A stretch of DNA of 64,000 bases from JACKIP01 sp963710165 (GTDB lineage Bacteria; Pseudomonadota; Alphaproteobacteria; Micavibrionales; Micavibrionaceae). The notes below the pieces were generated by a model. It was not told where the DNA came from. It searched no databases and saw nothing but the letters and a program-made list of their open reading frames with translations. The position numbers were made by a program, and so were the translations under genes. Positions within the stretch are counted from its first letter, which is position 1. Each line of letters opens with the position of its first letter. Where the stretch lies: NCBI GenBank assembly GCA_963710165.1, contig CAVPYZ010000004.1:744001-808000 (forward strand), given 5' to 3'. Positions 51,769 to 60,263 of the stretch are shown one piece after another.

Positions 51769-52500
51769 TTAAGTTTGGGAAAATACTTTTTTTAACACCT
51801 TCAACATGTCTTCATAACTGATCATGCGTTGTTCGGGCAGCATTTTGTGGTCCGGTTTTATTGTGCTGTCGATAAACGCTTGTAATGACACATTTGGCCC
51901 ATACGCAAAGGGTATAATCGGGCAGGGAAGGTGTTTACGGGCGTTAAATGCGGCTTCGATATCTTTCCATCGGTCCCCTACAAACCAGATAACATCATCA
52001 CGCGTTACATCAATTGGCAGCTGTTCGACAGCACGTAAAATTGCCTCCGGATGTGGTTTGGCATTATCTATATCTTCGCGAAAAATCAGTGACTTGAAAT
52101 ATTTTTCTAAATCAAACTTACGTAGAATATCATCACCATATCCCGCGCCCAGTCCGTTACTGGCAATTCCCATTGGAATATTTTGTTCTTTAAAAAACTC
52201 CAATACCTCAATTACCTTTGGGCAGGGTTCAACGATTTGATCAACTTCTTTCCAGCGGAAATAATGTAACGCCCGATGCACAAGCAAACGACGCTTTTTC
52301 ACCTCACCTTTATTCACAATACCCAAAAACGGATCTTTGGTCTGAAACCCGAATTTTTTGGTAATATAGGAGCCGATTTTGTAAGACAGATCATCCAGCC
52401 ATTCCATCAGGTTCAAAATCCACGGGCTCATATGACGAACGGTGGTGCCGTCCATGTCAAAGATTACAATGGTGGGTTTGGGGGGAAGGGACATATACAC
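51769..52500 (-). CDS. HAD-family phosphatase
   Basis: 243 aa. IFDMDGTTVRHMSPW carries the nucleophile and proton-donor Asp pair; GVEF-like ASNGLGAGYGDD is motif II and PHPEAILRAVEQLP, then IWFVGDRWKDIEAAFNARKH is motif III/IV. Substrate unknown. An alternative start two codons downstream is possible. Confidence 0.8.
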   Translation of the reverse strand: MYMSLPPKPTIVIFDMDGTTVRHMSPWILNLMEWLDDLSYKIGSYITKKFGFQTKDPFLGIVNKGEVKKRRLLVHRALHYFRWKEVDQIVEPCPKVIEVLEFFKEQNIPMGIASNGLGAGYGDDILRKFDLEKYFKSLIFREDIDNAKPHPEAILRAVEQLPIDVTRDDVIWFVGDRWKDIEAAFNARKHLPCPIIPFAYGPNVSLQAFIDSTIKPDHKMLPEQRMISYEDMLKVLKKVFSQT

Positions 52501-52552
52501 TTTTTAATGCGGTAAGTAATATTTGTCGATAGATAACTGCAATTAGGGCGAT

Positions 52553-53203
52553 TTAGCTTGGAGAATAGATATCATTATCAACAATATATTCTGCCAAATT
52601 TTCAGGTAATCCGTGAACCTGTCTATTTCCGACTACTAATTCGTTTCTAATATAAGATGAGCTTACCCGCTGACCGTTCACATCAGAACGCTGGGTTGGT
52701 TGTAAATCTGAAACGCAAGCCAATGTCTTGTATGCAAATTCAATTCGATCAACAATAGACAGAGCAAAAGGTGTTGCAATAGAGCTTAGTCCTAGACGCG
52801 GATGTGAAATTCTATTTACAACGCTGAGCGTTGCAACCGCGAGTTTTATACGTGTGTTGAAATCATTTCCACCTATCAATAAGTAGTTTGTATCTGGATT
52901 TTCTTCCCCAAGATGCTGCACTAGCCGTTTTAATGATTGCAATTGACCAACAGGTCCAGATTCAAACTGCTCTGCTGCGGAACTGACGCTAAGCCAATCA
53001 TGGGGTTGTGCAATCATTTCGCACATTTTAACTTTTTCGGTAAAATTTGCCTGTGCAATTCCTTTTTTCGTTGCCGAAACGGGAATAGGCAACATGATAA
53101 CTTCTGATAATGATGCTTGCTTATAAGCTTTGGAAGCAGTCAAAACGTGACCGCTATGTGGTGGGTTAAAAGACCCTAGCATTAACCCAACACTTTTTTC
53201 CAT
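52553..53203 (-). CDS. NadD-like nicotinate-nucleotide adenylyltransferase-type protein
   Basis: 216 aa. GSFNPPHSGH is the nucleotidyltransferase HxGH motif, LIGGNDFNTR supports the core and VSSSYIRNELV is the ISSTxIR-type motif. Most likely NAD biosynthesis, but length and lower conservation leave other nucleotidyltransferase roles open. Starts 45 bp before the island's last gene end. Confidence 0.75.
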   Translation of the reverse strand: MEKSVGLMLGSFNPPHSGHVLTASKAYKQASLSEVIMLPIPVSATKKGIAQANFTEKVKMCEMIAQPHDWLSVSSAAEQFESGPVGQLQSLKRLVQHLGEENPDTNYLLIGGNDFNTRIKLAVATLSVVNRISHPRLGLSSIATPFALSIVDRIEFAYKTLACVSDLQPTQRSDVNGQRVSSSYIRNELVVGNRQVHGLPENLAEYIVDNDIYSPS

Positions 53204-53247
53204 TCTTCAAAAATATATAATTCTACATTAAAAGGCAACTTTTTATG

Positions 53248-53469
53248 TCATTGTAGTTTTTTAAGAAAATTCTTCTGCATCTTCAAAAATTTGAGTGTCT
53301 GTCTGACTTGTTTTGAATATAAACCATGTTTCTGAGCATTGAGACAAGCTTCTTTCTTGCCCGCATCAGTTTTGGGGCCGGTGGATCGGGCGGAGGGGGT
53401 ATATTTGCGGCAGCGTTCGGCTTGAGCGCGTCGTCGCGCCTCCGGCCATCCCTTTGTTTTTGAAAGCAT
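53248..53469 (-). CDS. Small basic protein with HGLYS motif
   Basis: 73 aa. RRAQAERCRKYTPSARSTGP, then KTDAGKKEACLNAQKHGLYS is a conserved small basic family found beside mobile genes. Its start overlaps the stop of the upstream gene. Role unknown. DNA-binding is possible. Confidence 0.55.
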   Translation of the reverse strand: MLSKTKGWPEARRRAQAERCRKYTPSARSTGPKTDAGKKEACLNAQKHGLYSKQVRQTLKFLKMQKNFLKKLQ

Positions 53470-54074
53470 TATTCACTTCCTTCAGTTCGTTTTACAATTT
53501 GGGGGGAGGGGGGTGCCCCCACGGTTGCCGCGCGCTGCGAATGTTGCGTGATCGACTTCATATAATCCAGCCCGCCGCGCACGCGCAATGTCTCCACACT
53601 TTGTTTCTGGATTTTCAGGGCAAGTTCAAGAGTGTTTCGGGGATAGCCTTGCTTCTCTGCCTTATAAAGCGTGCGCGCGAACAGGTTATTCAGCATTTGC
53701 GCCTGCGCCGAGAGCATATTATCAATATCCGCCCCGCGCATAGCAGAGAGGTCGCCAATGGCATTCAAATCCTCCAGCATCTGGATCATATTTCCCAGAT
53801 CGGGCGGGGGCGGTTCCGCCTCCTTTGCCTGCGCGGCTTTTTCTTCCTCTTCTTTGGCTTTACGCTCCTTTTCTTTGGCTTGGTCTTCTTTATATTGACG
53901 CTCGGCAAATTCGTTCATGGCATTGGACAGCTCTTTCGGCATACGTTTGATAATGTCATGAATATTCGGCGGGCGATCAAGCGTATCTAACGGCGGTAAC
54001 CCGTTATTACGTTCATAGGAGAGGAATTCGGCGGGGATGATGTCTTCATAATTCATAGACTTATTATAGGACAT
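53469..54074 (-). CDS. Unknown coiled-coil protein, start codon within IS target duplication
   Basis: 201 aa from ATG 54074 (MSYNKSMNYEDIIPAEFLSY). A long Glu/Lys/Ala region (KEDQAKEKERKAKEEEEKAA) is a coiled coil. The end has LELALKIQKQSVETLRVRGG. Longer upstream reading (to 54104) runs into the IS inverted repeat and is not original. Before IS insertion it would have followed the reverse transcriptase gene by about 18 nt. Confidence 0.6.
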   Translation of the reverse strand: MSYNKSMNYEDIIPAEFLSYERNNGLPPLDTLDRPPNIHDIIKRMPKELSNAMNEFAERQYKEDQAKEKERKAKEEEEKAAQAKEAEPPPPDLGNMIQMLEDLNAIGDLSAMRGADIDNMLSAQAQMLNNLFARTLYKAEKQGYPRNTLELALKIQKQSVETLRVRGGLDYMKSITQHSQRAATVGAPPSPQIVKRTEGSE

Positions 54075-54078
54075 TATT
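54071..54078. repeat. 8-bp target site duplication, left copy
   Basis: ACATTATT, identical to 56099-56106 on the other side of the element. Eight-base duplications are typical of IS1595-family elements. Confidence 0.8.
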
Positions 54079-54103
54079 CCCGATATTATATTTCCCGTAC
54101 CCA
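54079..54103 (+). repeat. Left terminal inverted repeat of the IS1595 element
   Basis: CCC-ATATTATA-TT--CGTACCCA pattern; opposite the copy at 56074-56098, with mismatches at positions 4, 13, 16 and 17. Confidence 0.8.
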
Positions 54104-54125
54104 AAGCGGAAAAGGAGTGTTATAA

Positions 54126-54968
54126 ATGACTTCTTTTAACGAAAAACGGATATGGAGCCTTTGGGAATTGTTAAAGATAATTGAAAACGGTCAATTTTTA
54201 TCGCTCGTGAACACAATAAGTGTCAATTCTTCACTTTTGTCTGATGTTGAGCACCCTGATTATGATTTTTTAAGACCAAATATTATTGAGCAGGTAAAAG
54301 TTCTTATAGTTTTTCTAAAAGAAATTGATTTGCCTGTTTCTTTACTCAAAGCAAAAGATTTAATTGAACTTTTAAATACTGGCACAAATATTTCTAATAA
54401 AGGGATGCAAAAAGAAATATTTGTGTTTTTTGATATTATAGAAAAAGAAATGAGTGCTAAAAGGTTTTTTCTAGTCGAAAATAATAGAGTTGAATTTTAC
54501 GATAAAGCAAATAATCTTTTCGGCGATGAAGTCGTCAATAAATACCCTAATGCTATTGATGATATTGAAGGAGCAGGAAGATGTTTAGCTTTAGGAGAGG
54601 GAACTGCGTGTGTGATGCATCTAATGCGCGTCATGGAAAGTGGACTTAAATCTTTATCTAGCTCTTTAGGTATAACCTATGCTCCATCATGGGATTCGCA
54701 TTTGAAACAAATAGAGAGAAATATATCATTAAATCACAAAAATAAATCAATAGAGTGGAAGAATAACGAAAAAATTTATCGTGATTTATCTGGCGACCTT
54801 TTAACTATAAAACAGGCGTGGAGAAATCCGACTATGCATGTAGGGAGAAAATACTCATCAGATGAAGCCTATGAAATATACACAGCTGTAAGAAATTTCA
54901 TGAAAAAAATAACGACTGAATTACCTAAAACTAACGAGGCGCCTCAGGTTGTAAAACTTCCTTTATAG
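54126..54968 (+). CDS. HEPN-type (R-x4-H) passenger protein
   Basis: 280 aa. A strong AAAGGAG lies upstream. The N-terminal half is helical and novel. The C-terminal half has a helical block (AGRCLALGEGTACVMHLMRV) followed by WRNPTMHVGRKYSSDEAYEI, with R-N-P-T-M-H (233-238) the R-x4-H motif of HEPN ribonucleases. Many HEPN proteins are toxins or abortive-infection effectors. Activity here is inferred from the motif. No antitoxin is evident except possibly the 51-aa gene. Confidence 0.65.
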   Translation: MTSFNEKRIWSLWELLKIIENGQFLSLVNTISVNSSLLSDVEHPDYDFLRPNIIEQVKVLIVFLKEIDLPVSLLKAKDLIELLNTGTNISNKGMQKEIFVFFDIIEKEMSAKRFFLVENNRVEFYDKANNLFGDEVVNKYPNAIDDIEGAGRCLALGEGTACVMHLMRVMESGLKSLSSSLGITYAPSWDSHLKQIERNISLNHKNKSIEWKNNEKIYRDLSGDLLTIKQAWRNPTMHVGRKYSSDEAYEIYTAVRNFMKKITTELPKTNEAPQVVKLPL

Positions 54969-55086
54969 CTTTTTTGAACGTTTTCCCGGATTTATCACAT
55001 TCAAGTTCCTTGGCATACTCAATGAATTTCTCTTTTTGAGTAAGTTTTTGCGGGACTTTTTTCTTTGGTTTTTCTTTTTTGGTCAT
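54931..55086 (-). CDS. Lysine-rich small protein (51 aa) in the IS element
   Basis: From ATG 55086 to TAG 54931-54933. MTKKEKPKKKVPQKLTQKEK, then FIEYAKELECDKSGKTFKKA. Starts one base after the transposase stop and overlaps the HEPN gene's 3' end. Similar small proteins sit next to HEPN-type genes elsewhere; an antitoxin or partner role is only a guess. Confidence 0.5.
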   Translation of the reverse strand: MTKKEKPKKKVPQKLTQKEKFIEYAKELECDKSGKTFKKAIKEVLQPEAPR

Positions 55087-55087
55087 T

Positions 55088-56035
55088 CTATTGGTTAGCT
55101 GTTTGATAGGTTAGGCGTTTTCCTACGAAGCCTTTTAAAAGAGCATTTGCTCTATCTTCGTCATTGTAGCCTAACTTCTCTCTATAGTTATAGCGAAAAT
55201 CATATTCGTTAAGATATCTGTGCAGATGCTTTTCTGCACAATGTTGATATATACCTCTCATTCCGCGCTTAAATATTGAGAAGTAGCCCTCTGCACTATT
55301 ATTATGAACACCGTTTCGAGCATACTCACCCGCCGCATGACGAACGCTGTGGTGTTCCAAAACGTGCGCGTCAGAGCCAGTATAAAGACGACTTTCATCA
55401 GTATGCAAAAGGCTCTCTTTAGCTATATTATTTACAATAATATTTGCAATAGTTGCCTTGTCTGCACGATCAACGTGGAAGGATTTAACTTTACCTCCAC
55501 GCTCAACTAAAGAAACGATAGATCGTTTATTCGCACGCAAATGACCACCTTTTCTGCCACTAAAGGGTTCGCCATTAGTTCTGACAGTTGCTTTTTCTGC
55601 CTTATAGCCATGATAAGTTTCATCAGCTTCAACAATCTTACCCTCACCTCCAAGCATATCAACAGAGCCGTCCTTCATGGCCTCACGTATGCGATGCGAT
55701 AAGAACCATGCAGACTTAATAGTAATGCCAAGAACCCGCGCAAGCTGATTAGTGCTTATGCCTTTTTTGCTAGATGAAATAAGAAATATTGCTTGAAGCC
55801 ATACATGCATTTTAATATGGCTAGATTCAAATATAGTGCCAACTTTTACAGTAAAAGGCTTGCGGCATGAATAACATTTTTTTACACCTATGCGAGTGCT
55901 TTTCCCTTTTAATTCACCTATGCGCTTGCACTCGCCGCAATGCGGACAAGTTTCTCCATCAGGCCAAATATGTTTTTCAACAAATTTAAAAGCCGCTTTT
56001 TCATCATGAAAATGTTTTGCACTTAATACTGACAT
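55088..56035 (-). CDS. IS1595-family (ISXO2-like) transposase
   Basis: 315 aa. An N-terminal zinc ribbon (Cys30, 33, 54, 57: CPHCGECKR and CYSCRKP), a helix-turn-helix near residues 90-120 (KKGISTNQLARVLGITIKSA), and a DDE-type core: D138 (EADET), D213 (HTDESRL), E249 (SAEGYFSIFKRGM). It appears intact. Confidence 0.9.
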   Translation of the reverse strand: MSVLSAKHFHDEKAAFKFVEKHIWPDGETCPHCGECKRIGELKGKSTRIGVKKCYSCRKPFTVKVGTIFESSHIKMHVWLQAIFLISSSKKGISTNQLARVLGITIKSAWFLSHRIREAMKDGSVDMLGGEGKIVEADETYHGYKAEKATVRTNGEPFSGRKGGHLRANKRSIVSLVERGGKVKSFHVDRADKATIANIIVNNIAKESLLHTDESRLYTGSDAHVLEHHSVRHAAGEYARNGVHNNSAEGYFSIFKRGMRGIYQHCAEKHLHRYLNEYDFRYNYREKLGYNDEDRANALLKGFVGKRLTYQTANQ

Positions 56036-56073
56036 GTCTTAACTCCTTGTATATCCTATTATACAAAGTTGAA

Positions 56074-56098
56074 TGGGTACGTCAAGTATAATATTGGG
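56074..56098 (-). repeat. Right terminal inverted repeat of the IS1595 element
   Basis: Reverse complement of the left end with the four mismatches listed there; runs directly into the target duplication ACATTATT at 56099-56106. Confidence 0.8.
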
Positions 56099-56106
56099 AC
56101 ATTATT
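56099..56106. repeat. 8-bp target site duplication, right copy
   Basis: ACATTATT, same as 54071-54078. Confidence 0.8.
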
Positions 56107-56120
56107 CCTAATATGTCAAT

Positions 56121-57365
56121 TTATTCCAATCCTAGAAAGACTAGTTTGGTTTTTGTAAGTTTTGTGTAGATTTCTTCACCAAAAATTTCTTTAACTAATT
56201 TTTTTCTAGTTACGTTGGCTTGTTTGTTAAGTGAAGAAATTAAAGTATTTATATTAGTACAATTCGAAAAAGCACTATTGTATCCTTTTATAACATTATC
56301 TAATCGGCTAGAAACAGTTGCATAAGTTAGTTTATTTTTAATGTTGTTATCTAAATCCTCATAGTCCGTTATTTTTTTTATAGCTTTTTCACATGTGCTG
56401 TTTGGTATTTTTTGTGAATATTTTCCATTTTTTAATTTGTAAATATCTACTCCTAAAAACTCGGAACTGGTTCATTAGGCTGTATTATTTCAGATTTATT
56501 ATTTTTGCCTATGGAAGGGACTGTTTGATATAGTTTTTTTAATTCGGATTGAATAAATGAAAAAACTATTTCAGCTTCAGATTTATTATCTGTAAAAGCT
56601 ATTATGTCATCAGCATAGCGTAAAATATTGTATTTTTTTGCTTTTTTATCAAATTTATGGAGAAGCAGGTTTGATAAAAGAGGTGAAAGAGGCATTCCTT
56701 GACGAAGGCCAATATTAACTTTTATTCCACAGCTCTTAATGGCTTCTTTTGTTTTTGGATCTGTTGATGTTTTTAATTCGCAATCTATAATTTTTTCAAT
56801 TAATGGAATTAGACTAGAATTTTTTAATTTCGTTCTTAAATTTTTTTTAAGTAGATCTCTAGGTATATTATCAAAGAATTTTGTTATATCTGTTTTAACA
56901 ACCCATTGATGTTTATTGCGGGTTTCGATTGCTTTTTTAATAGCTGCATTTGCTGAGTATTCTTTTCCTTTTTCTAAAACCATATGCTACCCCATTGTCA
57001 ATTTTCAATTGGTCAATGTTGCGCCCGGTTTTTGTATTGTAAGTAAGTTTTGCTAATATAAGCCTTTGTACTAATCTATCTTGTACTGTGGGAATGCATA
57101 TTACTCTGTAACCTTCATTTTTTTTATCAATTAGGAAGGCTTTTAATGGACTAAATGAATACGAACCATCTCTAAGTGTTTGTGTGATTTTAGAAAAGTT
57201 TGTTTCCAAACGTCCTTTGAAAAAATAAGGCGTTATACCATCTACACCTTTGGCTCCGCCGTTGCCACGATTATCCTTAGATAAAGCCCATACTGCTTCT
57301 ATAAACTTTCTTGATGATAAACTAATTGGTTTTGGAAAGACTCGTGGTGCTTGCTTGTTACTCAT
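56121..57365 (-). pseudogene. Reverse transcriptase (about 414 aa), two compensating frameshifts
   Basis: The RT core is clear once frames are joined: fingers GAKGVDGITPYFF and YRVICIPTVQDRLVQRLILA, motif A KTDITKFFDNIP (D159), motif B GLRQGMPLSPLLSNLL, motif C YADD at 250-253, motif E-like FLGVDIYKL. An extra A in a run (56969-56973, T5 on plus) and a missing T (56455-56459) each shift the frame and cancel, so the gene ends at 56121. It has no maturase or endonuclease domain, unlike group II introns. It could belong to the DRT/UG (defence-associated) RTs. Confidence 0.75.
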
Positions 57366-57562
57366 ATTATAAACCTATTACACTCAAGCACTTGAGGGTC
57401 TTAAGCTGCCATTTAGCAGCAATCTTGAAAATAACGCTCGCTTTACATGTAACCGCTGTGGGGCGGCAATGAGGCGCGCTACTTTCTAATAGAAACACGG
57501 GCACTGATGAACAGTCATCGACAACTTCGAAATTACGAAGGAAGTGGAATAAAACAAGAGTA
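57366..57562 (-). ncRNA. Hairpin-rich noncoding region upstream of the reverse transcriptase
   Basis: Between dxs and the RT start. On the RT strand at least six small hairpins can be drawn: CTTCG/CGAAG, GATGA/TCATC, TTTCT/AGAAA, CCGC/GCGG, GCTGC/GCAGC and CTCAAG/CTTGAG. It has no ORF. DRT-type systems typically have a structured RNA template next to the RT. Role inferred. Confidence 0.5.
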
Positions 57563-59485
57563 TTATAGATTTATAGTTTTCACAATAATATTTTTTGCTA
57601 ATCCCGCCTCTTCATACATCTTATCGGGTGTATCCTGATCGATAAATGTATCGGGCAGGTGCATGGTTTTGATTTGGCAGGTGCCGTCCAGTAAATTCTC
57701 GCGGGCGAGGAATTCCAGGACGTAAGAGCCGAAGCCGCCGACGGCGCCTTCTTCGATGGTGATCAGCTTTTTGTGGGTTTTGACCAGGTGACGGATTAAC
57801 GCTTCATCCAGTGGTTTGGCAAAGCGGGCATCGGCCACGGTGACGGTGCGTCCGTTTTCCTCCATCTGGGCGGCGGCCTTGAGGCATTCTTGCAAGCGCC
57901 CGCCATAGGAGAGGATGGCGACGTCATTCTGTTTGTGTCCGCCTTCTTTCACGATCCGTCCTTTGCCGATCTCTAAAACTTCTCCGCGTTCGGGGCGGTC
58001 TCGCCCGACGCCGTTGCCTCTGGGGTAGCGAAACGCAATCGGGCCGCTGTCATGGGCGACGGCGGTGGCGACCATGTGTTGCAGCTCGACTTCGTCGGCG
58101 GCGGCCATCAGGGTGAAATTTGGCAGGCATCCCAGATAGGCAATATCAAACGCGCCTGCGTGGGTGCAGCCATCCGCCCCGACCAATCCGGCGCGGTCGA
58201 TGGCAAAGCGCACGGGCAGGTTTTGAATGGCAACATCATGCACAATCTGGTCATAGGCGCGTTGCAAAAAGGTGGAATAAATCGCGCAGAAGGGTTTATA
58301 GCCCTCTGTCGCCAGCCCCGCGGCAAAGGTGACGGCGTGTTGTTCGGCAATGCCCACGTCAAAAGTGCGCTGCGGAAATTCCGCGCCGAACAAATCCATG
58401 CCTGTGCCATCCGGCATAGCGGCGGTGATGCCAACGATTTTTTCATCGTCCCTTGCTTGGGTGATCAGTTCTTCGGCAAAGACTTTGGTATAGCTGGGCA
58501 GGTTGGATGTCGGTTTGTATTGCGTGCCTGTCACCACATCGAATTTCGCCACGCCGTGCATTTTATCGGGGGAGAGTTCGGCGGGTTTATAGCCCTTGCC
58601 CTTTTGCGTGACAACATGAAGCAGGACAGGGCCGGTTTGTTCCTGATCGCGCAGATTTCGGAGGACGGGGAGCAGGTGGTCGAGGTTATGACCGTCAACC
58701 GGACCAACATAGTAAAAGCCCAACTCTTCGAAAATCGTACCGCCACCAAGGGCGGAGCGGGCGGTTTCTTCGGCGCGTTTGGCAGCTTTTTGAAGGGGGG
58801 AAGGGAGAAAAGACGAAACTTTCTTGCCGATTTCCCGCGCGGTTAGATACGGTTTGGAGGACACAATATCGGTCAAATATGTGCTGAGCGCGCCAACGGG
58901 CGGGGCAATGCACATACGGTTATCATTTAAGATGACGATCATATCGGACTTTAAGGCGCCGGCGTTATTCATCGCTTCATAGGCCATGCCCGCCGTCATT
59001 GCGCCGTCGCCGATGACGGATATGATTTTATTCTTATTTTGGGACAGATCACGCGCAACCGCCATGCCCAGACCCGCCGAAATAGAGGTCGAGCTGTGCG
59101 CCGCGCCAAAGGGGTCATATTCCGATTCCGCGCGTTTGGTAAAGCCGGACAGCCCGCCGCCTTGGCGAAGGGTCTCAATGCGGTTTTTGCGACCGGTCAG
59201 GATTTTATGCGGGTAGCATTGATGGCCCACATCCCAGATGACGCGATCTTCAGGGGTATTGAATACAGAATGAAGCGCAACAGTGAGTTCGACCACGCCC
59301 AGCCCCGCACCCAGATGCCCGCCTGTTTTAGAAACAGCTTCAACCGTCGCATCACGCGTTTCATCGGCAAGCCGTCGCAGTTCCTGATCGGTAAAATTCC
59401 TGAAATCGGCAGGGATGTTTATGCGATCTATCAGTTTTTTTGGGGCGGGTTTCTCTGGCTTGGTATCTTTTTTGGCATGTGGCAT
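57563..59485 (-). CDS. dxs: 1-deoxy-D-xylulose-5-phosphate synthase
   Basis: 640 aa. WDVGHQCYPHKILTGRK, GDGAMTAGMAYEAMNNAG (159-177) for thiamine diphosphate binding, then DGHNLDHLLPVLRNLR, and RFAIDRAGLVGADGCTHAGA in the pyrimidine domain. It makes the first precursor of the MEP isoprenoid pathway. It follows ispA in the same direction, with several inserted genes between (60-61 kb). Confidence 0.95.
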   Translation of the reverse strand: MPHAKKDTKPEKPAPKKLIDRINIPADFRNFTDQELRRLADETRDATVEAVSKTGGHLGAGLGVVELTVALHSVFNTPEDRVIWDVGHQCYPHKILTGRKNRIETLRQGGGLSGFTKRAESEYDPFGAAHSSTSISAGLGMAVARDLSQNKNKIISVIGDGAMTAGMAYEAMNNAGALKSDMIVILNDNRMCIAPPVGALSTYLTDIVSSKPYLTAREIGKKVSSFLPSPLQKAAKRAEETARSALGGGTIFEELGFYYVGPVDGHNLDHLLPVLRNLRDQEQTGPVLLHVVTQKGKGYKPAELSPDKMHGVAKFDVVTGTQYKPTSNLPSYTKVFAEELITQARDDEKIVGITAAMPDGTGMDLFGAEFPQRTFDVGIAEQHAVTFAAGLATEGYKPFCAIYSTFLQRAYDQIVHDVAIQNLPVRFAIDRAGLVGADGCTHAGAFDIAYLGCLPNFTLMAAADEVELQHMVATAVAHDSGPIAFRYPRGNGVGRDRPERGEVLEIGKGRIVKEGGHKQNDVAILSYGGRLQECLKAAAQMEENGRTVTVADARFAKPLDEALIRHLVKTHKKLITIEEGAVGGFGSYVLEFLARENLLDGTCQIKTMHLPDTFIDQDTPDKMYEEAGLAKNIIVKTINL

Positions 59486-59577
59486 TTGTGATAATTAGCA
59501 CCTGAGCAGGGATAGACCAAGAAAAAGTTATTAGTATGTATTTGCATAACGATTATTATTTGGAGTATATTTAACAC

Positions 59578-60174
59578 ATGGGAAACGTAGTATTTGATTT
59601 ACCACCAGATGCGAGAGAGCAATTAGAACAGAGTGATCCGGGTCGGGTGGCAGAAATTGATGAAGCGACGCGCGATTTTGCGCCGCATATGAGAGAAGCT
59701 ATTCACGATGTTCTAGAAACTGAGCAGGGAAGTAACACAATAAGAGGGGCATTATCTGACCGTAGATCAAGAGATAACACCGTTTATGTTTTTGTTGATC
59801 CCACGCAAAATGACACATCAGGCGCGGCAATTACACGACAAGATGGTTATTCTGCGATAAAGATCAATCCGTGTGACGGACTTACGAGTTATATAACGCC
59901 AACAGGAGAAACACGTCCTTTTACGTTGCGTGATGTGATCACACATGAAATGGAACACATCAATCGCGGTCATCATCAAAGTTCAGTTGCAAAATTATTA
60001 CGTTCTGAGGAAATTGAAGAACGTCAGGCTATTCGTGCAACAAACAGTGTAAGAGCGGAATTTGGAAGAGAACCCAGAATTGATGATAATTATCGGGGTT
60101 CTGCTGTGATGCCTGATGCGCCTGTAGATTTTGATCAATGCAAACCTTCTACGTTTGCTGATATTGCACGTTAA
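59578..60174 (+). CDS. Putative cytoplasmic zinc metalloprotease-like protein
   Basis: 198 aa. HEMEH at 123-127 followed by INRGHH, a HExxH zincin motif with a nearby histidine pair (H132/H133). No signal peptide. Not similar to M48 beyond the motif. It is inserted between dxs and ispA. Function unknown. Confidence 0.55.
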   Translation: MGNVVFDLPPDAREQLEQSDPGRVAEIDEATRDFAPHMREAIHDVLETEQGSNTIRGALSDRRSRDNTVYVFVDPTQNDTSGAAITRQDGYSAIKINPCDGLTSYITPTGETRPFTLRDVITHEMEHINRGHHQSSVAKLLRSEEIEERQAIRATNSVRAEFGREPRIDDNYRGSAVMPDAPVDFDQCKPSTFADIAR

Positions 60175-60263
60175 ATAATTAGTTTTCGCAAAAATTGACA
60201 AAAGAATGTATGATAATATATACCTCTTAAGGTTTTCAAATATAATAAGAATAAGTGAGCTTT

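Larger units (their letters stand above)
54079..56098. mobile_element. IS1595-family element with HEPN passenger (2,020 bp)
   Basis: Bounded by 25-bp imperfect inverted repeats (54079-54103 and 56074-56098; 21 of 25 positions match after reversal) and flanked by 8-bp ACATTATT duplications. It contains, from left to right, a HEPN-type gene (plus), a 51-aa lysine-rich gene (minus) and the transposase (minus). Two passenger genes in a single IS are unusual. Confidence 0.85.

Noticed and set aside
56121..57365. Diversity-generating retroelement
   Set aside because: No template/variable repeat pair is visible and motif B (QGMPLSPLLSNL) is not of the DGR type.
56121..57365. Classic retron
   Set aside because: The RT is longer than usual and I see neither the retron-specific VTG-type motif nor a long msr/msd inverted repeat.
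57460..57472. 13-bp match to the attR arm repeat (GGGGCGGCAATGA) near the RT
   Set aside because: A single short match with no second repeat; best read as chance unless more copies are found.
56121..57562. Group II intron
   Set aside because: The RT lacks maturase and endonuclease domains, the 5' region is too short for domains I-III and no domain V/VI hairpin follows it.
58052..59491. Several ORFs on the plus strand inside dxs
   Set aside because: They mirror the dxs coding sequence and have no support of their own.
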